Origin: Kriegella aquimaris
Lineage (GTDB): Bacteria > Bacteroidota > Bacteroidia > Flavobacteriales > Flavobacteriaceae
NCBI RefSeq assembly: GCF_900103215.1
Contig: NZ_FNGV01000014.1
Span: forward strand, 62,001 to 126,000
Length of the DNA: 64,000 bases
Direction: 5' to 3'
In this document: positions 1 to 8,871 of the stretch, one piece after another
How the letters are laid out: every line of letters begins with the position of its first letter
Position numbering within the stretch: position 1 is the first letter of the stretch
The notes under the pieces: model-generated
Databases searched by the model: none
The model's input: only the letters and a program-made list of their open reading frames with translations
What the model was told of the DNA's origin: nothing
Position numbers and translations under genes: made by a program

Positions 1-2870
1 AATAGTCTTGTGTGGGCTACATCTTTTACTTTTTGACCGAACTTATCCTCGGTTTCCAGTTCGATTACATAATTTCCAGAGGGCCATTTTTTGGTGTTGT
101 TCAGGATGACCTCTTGCGATTGTTTTGTGTCAAATTTAGTTTCCCAAACCAATTTTCCCTTTTCCCAAGTTGTGGGGTCATGTTCGTTTTCAAATGCATC
201 GTGGGGATAGCGCTTTTCAAATTCCGCTCTTGAAAAACCTTTGTAATCTGGGGCTGGCCAAGGCCTACTTCGGAGTACTTCTTCGGGACCTTTTAATTTA
301 TACATTTTTAGTGTTCCCTTGGTAGCAACAAACTGCCCATTAAGATTGTTGGTTGAAATCGTAATCTTAATGTCACTTTTGTCCTTGTCCAGAGTGTTGG
401 CAACTCCGATATTGGCGGTCAAGACATGGTAGCCCGCCCTAACTGTTGTAGTCGCACTATGTGTTTCTCCATTAATGTCGGTTACGTCGGCGGTGATTTC
501 ATAGTTAAAAGTAGGCTGGGTTTCCCGGTCTAGGCTTGTATCAGGTATTGCTTTGAATTTAATGCTGTAGTTTCCTGAAGCATCGGTAACGGTTTCGCCA
601 TGGGCAATTTCTTGGGGCGTACCGTTATGATGTGGTCGCCCCCAATAGTACCATCTCGGAAAGTTTGTCACGCGTCTTACCCTATAGCTTACCTTGGCGT
701 CGGTGATATTGCTTCCGGCGTAGGCAATAGCCTTTCCGTTTAATGAAATACTGTCATTGACTTTATATGTTTCGGTCACCGGTTCAAAAGAAGTTTCAAA
801 TTTCGGTCGCTTGTATTCTTCTACCGAGAAGTTTGCATTTCCATGGAGATTGACCATTTTTGAGGTTACTTCCATTGAAAAATTTCCTGTGAGTCCGGCA
901 GACGGAAGTAAAAATTCCCCGTTGAAAGACCCAAATTCATTGGTGATGAATTCTTGCTTATCCACCTCTTGACGGTTTACGTCATATAAAGTAACCGCAA
1001 CCGTTGTGTTTGTGAGTACAGAAGAGGTATTCTTATCTTTTTTTATCGCAATACCTTTAAAATATAATGGTTGCCCAGGTCTGTAGATGCTTCGATCTGT
1101 AAACAAAAAGGATGTGTAAATAGTACTCGGCGTATTATTGTCGTGTTTTTGATTGACGTAATAATCTCCGAAATAGGCTTTGTCTGAGCGATGTGTAATC
1201 TCTGTCTTTACATTGGTCCAATAATCGTTATCCAATAAGATTTCTACCATTCCCATTTCGTTCGTAGTAAAGGTATTGGTCAAATCGGGACCATTGTAGT
1301 TCTTTCGGTAATTGAATTTCACTTTCGCTCCATGAACGGGGCTTCCGTTAATTCTGTTGATTACCTGAAATTTGTGATGGACGGGTGTTCGTGTTTCTAT
1401 AAGCGCCAAATCGGTCACTTGTATCGGGCTATAGGCAAAGGCAGAATCCCCATCCTCTTCAGGAATCGCTAAAATCACATATTGGCCGTTGGGTAAAGAG
1501 GGAATGGAAACTTCGGTTTTGTGCGACTGATAATCTTTTTCATTTTTTAAATCGGTACGCCATTCCTTAATTGTATTTAATTTTTTAATGTAGGCTAATT
1601 TTTCAGGCTCTGGGTAGAGCGTGTTCAAATGTTGTAACTCATTTTGCGATATGGCATAGGCTGTAAGTTGCAGACCATTATGATTCTTGTAATCTACTAA
1701 TAATCGAGATGGCGTATTTACCGGTACGTGCTGCTCAGTAGTAAGTTCAAGGCTTTTTTTGAAAATATCGAACTTCAGGGCGCTGCATTTCTTGGCACCC
1801 CTACTTTCAGGGAATTTGGCAATAATTTCTTCGCAAAGTTCCAGTGCTTCTTTCTGTTTCCACTGGTGCTCGTCGTTAACATTCGGTGTATAGCTATTCC
1901 CCCATTGACGATACAAGGCGGCTATTTCATAATTATAAAGTGCAGAGACTTCACTGTGTGATAGACTTTGTGCCGATTGCTGCAATACTTCTAGATAAAG
2001 TTGGTCTTTGTTTTCGAATACGGCATTTTCATGAATATATTTTAACCTTTCGATATCAACCTCGACAAGAGCATACATTTGTGCATCAGGATAATGGAAT
2101 TGTAACAGCTGCTGGTAGATGAGCAAGGCTTTTACTTGAAGTGAGGTACTATCTACAGTTGAAATTTTCAGTTGTGTAAATTCATACGCCCCGCACAATA
2201 TTTCTCGCGCATCGATTTCAAACTTATCAGCAGGTCGGGTAATATTGTTTTCGCTTGTCTTATAAAATTGGAGTGCTGTATGGGCCAAAATGTCAAATAG
2301 GGTGGGGCGGTAGGTTTCAGAACTTGGTTGCGCGTTTAAAATATCTTGAAAACTGGAAGTATCTAATTCTTGAAGAGCCTTAGGGTTTGCCAGAGATTTA
2401 TCGAAAAGGCTACTGATTTCCTCGAACAAAGTGGTAAGGTCCCATGTTCTGAAATCTGTATTGTTTGCCTTTGTCGTAGTTTTCGTTCTATCGTAAAATT
2501 TATAGCGATTTTGTTGATAATACTGCCAGTACATATTGGCCAAATAACTTTCTAAAATGTTTTTGGTGGGGAATTCTGCCTTTTCCACTTCCGTTTTGAA
2601 ATCGCCAATGATTTTCAGTTGACTATCCTCTTCCAAGGTCATGGCATATTTTGAGGAATACAAAAGGGCCTTGATGAGCTGTGCCGAATTATTTTCTTTT
2701 TTGGCCTTCTCTGAAATTGATTGCACGAGTGTCAGTGCAGACTTCGTCAGGGCCTGGTCTTCGAGCTTTTGTACCTTTTTCCAAAGGTTCTCATATGATT
2801 CACTATTTTGTTGTGATTGTGTCATTTGTGAAAACAAAATTATGGTGAACAGTGTTGCTATGTATTTCAT
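1..2870 (-). CDS. alpha-2-macroglobulin family protein, N-terminal part (cut by window edge)
   Basis: An open frame runs on the minus strand from ATG at 2870 to the window edge without a stop, giving about 956 residues; the gene continues outside. It opens with a signal peptide (MKYIATLFTIILFSQ, then polar residues), so the product is exported. The first ~450 residues are mostly helical; beta-rich macroglobulin-like segments follow. Around residue 595 is the stretch DRSIYRPGQPLYFKG, matching the YRPG signature of the MG domains of bacterial A2M proteins (YfaS/MagD type). Family members are thought to trap proteases or protect the envelope; here the thioester region, if any, lies beyond the window. 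Family assignment is fairly sure; the exact role is not. Confidence 0.8.
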   Translation of the reverse strand, partial: MKYIATLFTIILFSQMTQSQQNSESYENLWKKVQKLEDQALTKSALTLVQSISEKAKKENNSAQLIKALLYSSKYAMTLEEDSQLKIIGDFKTEVEKAEFPTKNILESYLANMYWQYYQQNRYKFYDRTKTTTKANNTDFRTWDLTTLFEEISSLFDKSLANPKALQELDTSSFQDILNAQPSSETYRPTLFDILAHTALQFYKTSENNITRPADKFEIDAREILCGAYEFTQLKISTVDSTSLQVKALLIYQQLLQFHYPDAQMYALVEVDIERLKYIHENAVFENKDQLYLEVLQQSAQSLSHSEVSALYNYEIAALYRQWGNSYTPNVNDEHQWKQKEALELCEEIIAKFPESRGAKKCSALKFDIFKKSLELTTEQHVPVNTPSRLLVDYKNHNGLQLTAYAISQNELQHLNTLYPEPEKLAYIKKLNTIKEWRTDLKNEKDYQSHKTEVSIPSLPNGQYVILAIPEEDGDSAFAYSPIQVTDLALIETRTPVHHKFQVINRINGSPVHGAKVKFNYRKNYNGPDLTNTFTTNEMGMVEILLDNDYWTNVKTEITHRSDKAYFGDYYVNQKHDNNTPSTIYTSFLFTDRSIYRPGQPLYFKGIAIKKDKNTSSVLTNTTVAVTLYDVNRQEVDKQEFITNEFGSFNGEFLLPSAGLTGNFSMEVTSKMVNLHGNANFSVEEYKRPKFETSFEPVTETYKVNDSISLNGKAIAYAGSNITDAKVSYRVRRVTNFPRWYYWGRPHHNGTPQEIAHGETVTDASGNYSIKFKAIPDTSLDRETQPTFNYEITADVTDINGETHSATTTVRAGYHVLTANIGVANTLDKDKSDIKITISTNNLNGQFVATKGTLKMYKLKGPEEVLRSRPWPAPDYKGFSRAEFEKRYPHDAFENEHDPTTWEKGKLVWETKFDTKQSQEVILNNTKKWPSGNYVIELETEDKFGQKVKDVAHTRL

Positions 2871-3037
2871 TATCAAGGATATTTAAGCCGTGGTAACCGT
2901 CCTTTTCGGATAAACGGGGTATAACGTAAAATTACGGAACAAATATGGTGCCGATTGTTTTATTGCCCAATATTAAACGAGGGAAGAGGTGCTTTGGGTT
3001 AGGGAAGAGTTTTATTTGAGTTAGGCAAAGCGAATTG

Positions 3038-3823
3038 CTAAACGCTTTTCAATAAACCACCATCGATCGGTATATTGGTACCTGTGATATAGGCCGCTTT
3101 GTCAGAGGCTAAGAATGTTACAAGATATCCATATTCTTTTGGATCGCCAATGCGGCCTACGGGCACCCTTGCTTCCATTTCCGTTAGTACTTCGTGTGGC
3201 TCTATCCCCATTTTTTCCGCTTTCTTTTCGTTGAGTTGTGCAATGCGATCTGTATCGAAATAACCGGTCAAAACGCTATTTACGGTAATTCCGTATGGAC
3301 CGACGTCAGATGCCAATGTTTTTGCCCAAGTCGTTACGGCCGCGCGAATACTGTTTGATAAGGCCAAGTACGATAGGGGTTCTTTGACCGATATCGAAGC
3401 TACATTGATGATACGGCCCCATCCGCTTGCTTGCATGTGTTTGAGGGCTAATGCGCTAGTGAAGACAACGGTCTTGAAGAGCAAATCAAACGCATTTTGA
3501 TAATCGTTTACATTTTTTTCCAATGCTCCGCCCCCTGATGGTCCTTGGGTGTTATTGATTAGAATATCGACTGTATTGTTTTCGAAATAGGCTGAAATCT
3601 TCTTTTTATATCCTTCGAAATCACTGAAATCAACCACAAGATATTGATGTCTTTGTCCGTCGGCTGAAGGTAATTTCGATAGAATGGCTTTTAATTTATC
3701 TTCATTTCTTGCCATTAAGGTTACACTGGCGCCGCTTGCGGCCAATTGTTCCGCTATGGCTTTTCCGATACCACTGCTGCTTCCGCCAATAAGCGCTTTC
3801 TTATTTTTTAAAGATATTTTCAT
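3038..3823 (-). CDS. SDR family oxidoreductase with atypical catalytic motif
   Basis: 261 residues with a Rossmann fold. The cofactor loop is GGSSSGIG (residues ~13-20), a variant of TGxxxGIG, and the usual NNAG is NNTQG. The region after the catalytic-serine strand (VASISV) reads SYLALSNSIRAAVT: the Tyr is present but the Lys expected four residues later is Ser. This resembles the beta-ketoacyl-reductase-like SDR subgroup known to lack a perfect catalytic tetrad (cd05344-type). The C-terminus has the usual YITGTNIPIDGG stretch. The substrate cannot be told. It is divergent from mpl, with about 100 bp between start codons. The start ATG at 3823 fits the first beta strand. Confidence 0.8.
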   Translation of the reverse strand: MKISLKNKKALIGGSSSGIGKAIAEQLAASGASVTLMARNEDKLKAILSKLPSADGQRHQYLVVDFSDFEGYKKKISAYFENNTVDILINNTQGPSGGGALEKNVNDYQNAFDLLFKTVVFTSALALKHMQASGWGRIINVASISVKEPLSYLALSNSIRAAVTTWAKTLASDVGPYGITVNSVLTGYFDTDRIAQLNEKKAEKMGIEPHEVLTEMEARVPVGRIGDPKEYGYLVTFLASDKAAYITGTNIPIDGGLLKSV

Positions 3824-3877
3824 AGCTATGGATGTTGGCTCTGCAAGATAAAAATAATCCGACCATTAAAGAAGCAG

Positions 3878-3908
3878 TTTGTGATCACCTTTTCAATCTG
3901 TATCTTTG
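3878..3908 (+). promoter_or_regulatory. predicted promoter of mpl
   Basis: TTTG at 3878-3881 and TATCTTTG at 3901-3908 are separated by 19 bp, an exact match to the Bacteroidota housekeeping promoter form (TTTG, 19-21 bp, TAnnTTTG). The predicted transcript start falls about 6 bp further on, leaving a leader of roughly a dozen bases before the ATG at 3926. Confidence 0.55.
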
Positions 3909-3925
3909 GGCCATAATTTTTTTCC

Positions 3926-5284
3926 ATGCAAATTCATTTTATTGCCATTGGGGGAAGTGCAATGCACAACTTGGCCCTCGCACTTCATCACAAAGGGTAT
4001 ACTATTACGGGTAGTGATGATGTAATATTTGAACCTTCAAGGTCAAGGTTGGACGATAAAGGGTTACTACCCGAGACATTTGGTTGGTTTCCTGAAAAAA
4101 TACACGCTGGTCTAGATGCTGTTATTTTGGGGATGCACGCAAAGGCGGATAACCCGGAATTGTTAAAAGCAAAGGAATTGGGGTTGACTATTTACTCGTA
4201 TCCCGAGTTTCTCTATGAGCAGTCGAAGAATAAAACAAGGGTCGTCATAGGGGGTAGTCATGGTAAAACGACCATAACCTCGATGATTCTTCATGTGTTG
4301 AATTATCACAATAAACCGGTAGACTATATGGTCGGTGCCCAATTAGATGGGTTTGACCGTATGGTTCATTTAACCGAAGAAAATGATTTTATTGTTTTGG
4401 AGGGTGATGAGTACCTGTCTTCGCCAATCGATAGACGCCCGAAATTTCATTTGTACAAACCCAATATCGCACTTTTGAGCGGAATTGCTTGGGATCATAT
4501 TAACGTTTTTCCCACTTTTGAGAATTACGTAGAACAGTTTCAAATTTTTGTGGATAGCATTGTAAAAGGAGGAAGCATTACCTATAACGAAGAAGACCCA
4601 GAAGTGAAAAAGATCGTGGAAGCTTCGGGGAATGCCATTAGAAAATTACCCTATCGAACTCCTGCTTATTCTGTTGAGAATGGTCAAACACTTCTAGAAA
4701 CGCCAGAGGGTCCTATGCCAATTGAGGTGTTCGGAAAGCATAACTTGAGTAACCTTGCCGGGGCAAAATGGATCTGTCAAAATATGGGTGTCGATGAAGA
4801 TGATTTCTATGAGGCCATTGCCACTTTTACAGGGGCATCAAAAAGGTTGGAGAAGATTGCCGAAAATAAAACTTCCGTAGCCTATAAAGATTTTGCCCAT
4901 TCACCAAGTAAAGTTGCAGCCACGACCAATGCGGTCAAAGAACAATACCCTGATCGTAAATTGATTGCATGTCTCGAGCTTCACACCTATAGCAGTTTCA
5001 ATGCTGAATTTTTAAAGGAATATAAAGGGGCTTTGAATGCAGCAGACCAAGCCGTCGTTTTCTATTTACCGGAATCGGTTAAAATCAAAAAATTAAAGGA
5101 AGTAACTCCCAAGCAGATTTCAGACGCTTTTGAGCGCGACGATTTGCAAATTTTTACCGATGCTGCCTCATTTCAAAAGTTTCTTTTTGATCAAAAATTT
5201 GATAATAGCATACTGCTGCTGATGAGTTCGGGCAATTATGGCGGCTTGAACTTGAACGAATTCACCAAGCATTTTACGCGATAG
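3926..5284 (+). CDS. mpl: Mpl-type UDP-N-acetylmuramate:tripeptide ligase (Mur ligase family)
   Basis: 452 residues with the three-domain Mur ligase plan. The N-terminal Rossmann domain starts IHFIAIGGSAM, the ATP P-loop is GGSHGKTT (residues 109-116), and the central motif GIAWDHINVFP lies near 186-196. A C-terminal ligase domain follows (KDFAHSPSKV, ELHTYSSFN). Length and motifs fit Mpl, which joins recovered L-Ala-D-Glu-DAP tripeptide to UDP-MurNAc in cytoplasmic peptidoglycan recycling, better than MurC itself. MurC cannot be fully excluded, but MurC normally sits in a division/cell-wall cluster and none is present. The gene is alone downstream of its own predicted promoter. Confidence 0.82.
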   Translation: MQIHFIAIGGSAMHNLALALHHKGYTITGSDDVIFEPSRSRLDDKGLLPETFGWFPEKIHAGLDAVILGMHAKADNPELLKAKELGLTIYSYPEFLYEQSKNKTRVVIGGSHGKTTITSMILHVLNYHNKPVDYMVGAQLDGFDRMVHLTEENDFIVLEGDEYLSSPIDRRPKFHLYKPNIALLSGIAWDHINVFPTFENYVEQFQIFVDSIVKGGSITYNEEDPEVKKIVEASGNAIRKLPYRTPAYSVENGQTLLETPEGPMPIEVFGKHNLSNLAGAKWICQNMGVDEDDFYEAIATFTGASKRLEKIAENKTSVAYKDFAHSPSKVAATTNAVKEQYPDRKLIACLELHTYSSFNAEFLKEYKGALNAADQAVVFYLPESVKIKKLKEVTPKQISDAFERDDLQIFTDAASFQKFLFDQKFDNSILLLMSSGNYGGLNLNEFTKHFTR

Positions 5285-5480
5285 CATTTTCTTAAGTAGG
5301 TGCGACAAAAATAGTTTTTGGAGGGTTTCTGGCTTTACCGTCGCTCGTTTTATTTGATGGGCATTTTCGACCATTCGATTTTTGACCAAGGTTGATATGA
5401 GACCTTAAATAATTTTTGAAAACAAGTTAACCGGTTAGGCCGGCATTCCCAACTTAACGACAATTGGCTATATTTACTTT

Positions 5481-6179
5481 ATGCAAGAAAAACCAACATC
5501 TTTTTCCATAAAACACTGGTCCGATGATGACAAGCCCAGGGAAAAGTTGGTGAATAAAGGTAAGTCGGTATTGTCTGATGCTGAACTTATTGCTATTCTT
5601 ATTGGTTCGGGAAGCAGAAACGAAAGTGCAGTAGAACTCTCAAAACGTATATTGGCGTCGGTCAATAATAATTTAAATGAGTTGGGTAAGCTTTCCATAA
5701 AACAATTGATGCAGTTCAAGGGAATAGGAGAGGCAAAAGCGGTCACAATTGCTGCGGCTCTGGAAGTAGGAAGGCGAAGAAGAGGGGAAGATGCAGTGAA
5801 AATCACAAAAATAAGTAGCAGTCGCGACGCTTTTGAACTATTGCATTCGGCCATGGGAGAGTTGCCCCATGAAGAATTCTGGATAGTCTACTTAAATAAT
5901 GCGAATAGCGTGTTACAGCTATCCCAACTAAGCAAGGGCGGTTTAACAGGTACACTGGTCGATATACGTATCGTGATGAAGCAAGCTTTAGAACTTGGTG
6001 CCGTCGCCTTAATTTTGGCACATAATCATCCGTCGGGTACCTTAAAACCAAGTGCAGCCGATAAACAGATTACCCAAAAGTTGAAATTGGGTGCTGAAGC
6101 TTTAGATATAAAAGTTCTTGATCATTTGATTATTACCCAAAAGGATTATTTTAGTTTTGCTGATGAAGGAGTACTCTGA
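5481..6179 (+). CDS. radC: RadC/JAB-domain protein
   Basis: 232 residues. The N-terminal UPF0758 helical region includes a helix-hairpin-helix-like FKGIGEAKA (residues ~79-87). The C-terminal JAB/MPN+ domain carries the metal motif HNHPSG (181-186) followed by Ser191 and Asp194, plus an upstream conserved E (130-132). It is historically called a DNA repair protein, but the cellular role is unproven; the JAMM motif suggests a zinc-dependent hydrolase. All metal ligands are intact and the length is normal. A weak promoter-like TATATTTA lies a few bases before the ATG. Confidence 0.9.
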   Translation: MQEKPTSFSIKHWSDDDKPREKLVNKGKSVLSDAELIAILIGSGSRNESAVELSKRILASVNNNLNELGKLSIKQLMQFKGIGEAKAVTIAAALEVGRRRRGEDAVKITKISSSRDAFELLHSAMGELPHEEFWIVYLNNANSVLQLSQLSKGGLTGTLVDIRIVMKQALELGAVALILAHNHPSGTLKPSAADKQITQKLKLGAEALDIKVLDHLIITQKDYFSFADEGVL

Positions 6180-6283
6180 TCATCGGCAATTGGTGGTGAC
6201 CTATAAATAGTTTGAATTTTTGGAAAATTTAGCGCTCTGAAACTTTTTTGAATTAGAATTTAATCTTTGAACTTTCGACAGTT

Positions 6284-7579
6284 ATGTTGCTTATCTATAC
6301 CCATAAAATAACGCCTCGATTTACCTATATCATGAGGCAACTGTTTACGCGGATTTTGGGCATAGAAGTATCATATTGCACCAAGGTAGAAGATTTTATA
6401 AAGCATACAGGTCCGAAGATAACCTATACCAAACAGCCTCTACAGAACGAGTTTTTTATACGAAGCAATGATTTGCTGTTCGAACAGGGCATCAATGATT
6501 TTAATATCGTTATGGGAGATTGGGAGGGTGTTCCTTGTTTCTTTTCGGCAGGGGAACGGAGTAATGTTCCTTTCGATATTTTTGCGGCCAGTTTTTTTCT
6601 GCTCAGCCGATACGAAGAATATTTGCCCCATGTAAAAGATGTTCACGGCCGATTTCCTCCCAAAGAAAGTCTGGCGTACCAAAATGAATTTCTACAAAAG
6701 CCCGTAGTTGACATGTGGGCGCTTAAATTGTTGGAGAAGTTGATTGAGCGTTTTCCTGATATTGAATACACTGGCAAAACCTATAAATATACTTCAATTA
6801 TTGATGTTACTACATCACACTGTTTTGCATATAGGGGCCTTGGTCGTAGTTTGGCCGGGTTATTTCTTGATTTGTCGAACCTTAGGTTGAAAAGGGTTGC
6901 GCAACGTATAGGGGTTTGGTTCAATGTAGGTAAAGATCCCTATAACAATTTTGATTACCTCGTGGAAACGCATAAGAAATACGGTGTGAAGAGCATTTTC
7001 TTTTTTCAATTTGCTTCTTACTCAACTTATGACAAGAACGTATCTCCCAATAATAACAACTTTCGTTTTTTGATAAAGTATATTGCCGATTATAGTTTAG
7101 TGGCCTTGTCAGCTTCCTATAGTTCCTTTAGCGATGTTGAACTATTAAAAAAAGAGAAGAAAAGTTTAGAAGCCGTTATCAACCGTACTGTTAATTACGC
7201 AAGACAACGCTATAATCGAGTAGACGTTCCTGAAACCTACCGAAATTTGGTCGAGGCTGAGTTTACTGACGATTACACCATGGGGTACACGCATGAAGTC
7301 GGTTTTAGGGCAGGTACCTGCAGCCCTTTTTATTTTTATGATATAACGATGGAGATTCAACAGCCCATAAGGGTTCATCCGTTCGCCGTACACGATTACG
7401 CATTTATAAACACAAAGGACAAAGAGGTCATTTTAGAACAAGTCGATGCGTTGTATCGTCAAATAAGAGAGGTAAATGGCAATTTTGTATTCATTTTTTC
7501 AAATGAATTATTGGGTGGTAATGCCAAATTAGATTGGAAAGGGCTATATCAAACAATAATCACGAAGTACCATGTATAA
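6284..7579 (+). CDS. polysaccharide deacetylase-fold protein (DUF7033-type N-terminus), possibly inactive
   Basis: 431 residues, no signal peptide. It resembles the conserved flavobacterial family annotated as polysaccharide deacetylase with an N-terminal DUF7033 region (FFSAGERSNVPFDIFAASFF, LLSRYEEYLP, then VDMWALKLLE). The C-terminal part has the family landmarks VPETYRNLVEAEFTDDYTMG and GFRAGTCSPFYFYD. Residues I would expect as metal ligands are changed: the family Asp-Val-Asp appears as IDVTTSH (about residue 172), the His-Pro-Ser appears as LSASYSS (about 272), and a later Arg-Gln-His appears as RQRYNR. These expectations come from memory of the family. The stop overlaps the next gene's start by 8 bp, suggesting coupled expression with the HAD gene. 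Confidence 0.7.
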   Translation: MLLIYTHKITPRFTYIMRQLFTRILGIEVSYCTKVEDFIKHTGPKITYTKQPLQNEFFIRSNDLLFEQGINDFNIVMGDWEGVPCFFSAGERSNVPFDIFAASFFLLSRYEEYLPHVKDVHGRFPPKESLAYQNEFLQKPVVDMWALKLLEKLIERFPDIEYTGKTYKYTSIIDVTTSHCFAYRGLGRSLAGLFLDLSNLRLKRVAQRIGVWFNVGKDPYNNFDYLVETHKKYGVKSIFFFQFASYSTYDKNVSPNNNNFRFLIKYIADYSLVALSASYSSFSDVELLKKEKKSLEAVINRTVNYARQRYNRVDVPETYRNLVEAEFTDDYTMGYTHEVGFRAGTCSPFYFYDITMEIQQPIRVHPFAVHDYAFINTKDKEVILEQVDALYRQIREVNGNFVFIFSNELLGGNAKLDWKGLYQTIITKYHV

Positions 7580-8261
7580 AGAAGTAGTAACCGATATTTT
7601 TTTTGACTTAGATCATACGCTCTGGGATTTTGATAAAAATTCAGCACTTACCTTTGGGAAAATTTTCAAAGACAACGGAATTGATGTTGATTTGTCCGAT
7701 TTCTTACGGGTATACGTCCCTAAAAATTTAGCTTATTGGAAATTATATCGGGAAGAAAAGATTACGAAGGAGGCCCTTCGCTACGAACGCCTTAAAACCG
7801 TTTTCGATGAGTTGGCCTATGTTGTCCCCGATGATACGATTCATGTCTTGTCGGAAGATTATATTGTCAACCTGTCGTCTTTTGATCATTTGCTGCCTTA
7901 CACCATTGAGGTATTAGACTATTTAAGTCCCAATTATAAACTTCATATTATAACCAACGGTTTTAAAGAAATTCAAGAGAAAAAACTAAGGGGTTCGAAA
8001 ATACATGGATATTTTGACCAAGTTGTCGATTCCGAAATGGCCGGGGTAAAGAAGCCGAACCCGCTTATTTTTGAAATTGCTTTGCGAGGGGCCAATGTGC
8101 GACCTCAAAATGCGCTAATGATAGGTGATAATTTAGAGGCCGATATATTAGGGGCGAAGGCTGTTGGTTTTCATGCAATACATTTTAACGCACATAATGA
8201 ACCAGTGCACGAAATTTGCCAAATGATTCACGATTTACGTGAAATAAAAACCTATTTATAG
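7572..8261 (+). CDS. HAD hydrolase, YjjG-type pyrimidine nucleotidase
   Basis: 229 residues. HAD motif I is FFDLDHTLWDF (catalytic Asp12 and Asp14), motif II is ITNGF, motif III is around GVKKPNP and motif IV is IGDNLEADILGA. The helical cap between motifs I and II and the DHTLWDF signature fit the YjjG group of house-cleaning nucleotidases that dephosphorylate non-canonical pyrimidine nucleoside monophosphates in the cytoplasm. The start codon lies inside the previous gene (8-bp overlap), so translation is probably coupled. The substrate is inferred from family only. Confidence 0.82.
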   Translation: MYKEVVTDIFFDLDHTLWDFDKNSALTFGKIFKDNGIDVDLSDFLRVYVPKNLAYWKLYREEKITKEALRYERLKTVFDELAYVVPDDTIHVLSEDYIVNLSSFDHLLPYTIEVLDYLSPNYKLHIITNGFKEIQEKKLRGSKIHGYFDQVVDSEMAGVKKPNPLIFEIALRGANVRPQNALMIGDNLEADILGAKAVGFHAIHFNAHNEPVHEICQMIHDLREIKTYL

Positions 8262-8322
8262 AGTTATATAAACGTAACGCCTTTTTCGATTCGGAATCGG
8301 TGTATATCGCGCATTATTTAAA

Positions 8323-8871
8323 ATGAAAAGTTTCAGAACCTATTTAATCACAAGTTTGGTACTGGTCTTCCTGCTGAATTCTTGCATGGAAGAACAGAAC
8401 TTTGATCAATACGAAGATCTTAGGTTGCGCCCTACCTATGAAGCTAGTATTCTCTATATCGAAGCCTCTGAAAGAGCTATTGATGCAGCCTCTTCTGCTA
8501 CTTTTTTTTCAAGAGACTTTAATTTTGACGCTTTTTCAGAAAGTGTTTTTTCAGAAAGGGTCCGAAGTGGTATTATTACCTATGAAGTGGAGAATACGAC
8601 CAATCAAGAATTTGATGAGATTCTCGTAGAGTTTTTAGATGAAGCCGGGAACGTTCTGTACACTGAAAGCTTTTACGTACCACCTGCCCCGACTGCAGTT
8701 TTGCAGCGAGAGATAACTTTTGGTCCTGGTGGTGAAAATATAGATATTATACGAAATACTTCAAGCTTTAGGGTAAGCGCCACGATTGGTGCAGATTCCA
8801 GCACTTCTACTTTGTCGGATCCCAAAATCACCTTAAAATCAAGTGGTAAATTCACCGTTGCCTTAAAATGA
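8323..8871 (+). CDS. lipoprotein of unknown function
   Basis: 182 residues with a lipoprotein signal: a hydrophobic stretch ending LLNSC, Cys21 as the lipid-anchored residue, followed by MEEQNFD. Acidic residues just after the cysteine are common in surface-exported flavobacterial lipoproteins. The mature part looks all-beta, with alternating hydrophobic strands and a Ser/Thr-rich C-terminus. Its stop overlaps the start of the following DUF5723 gene (ATGA), so the two are very probably co-translated and may act together in the outer membrane. I do not recognise a named domain. Confidence 0.75.
   Translation: MKSFRTYLITSLVLVFLLNSCMEEQNFDQYEDLRLRPTYEASILYIEASERAIDAASSATFFSRDFNFDAFSESVFSERVRSGIITYEVENTTNQEFDEILVEFLDEAGNVLYTESFYVPPAPTAVLQREITFGPGGENIDIIRNTSSFRVSATIGADSSTSTLSDPKITLKSSGKFTVALK

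Noticed and set aside
5474-5854. Minus-strand open frame of 126 codons opposite radC
   Set aside because: It is antisense to a clearly conserved gene and its translation lacks any family resemblance.
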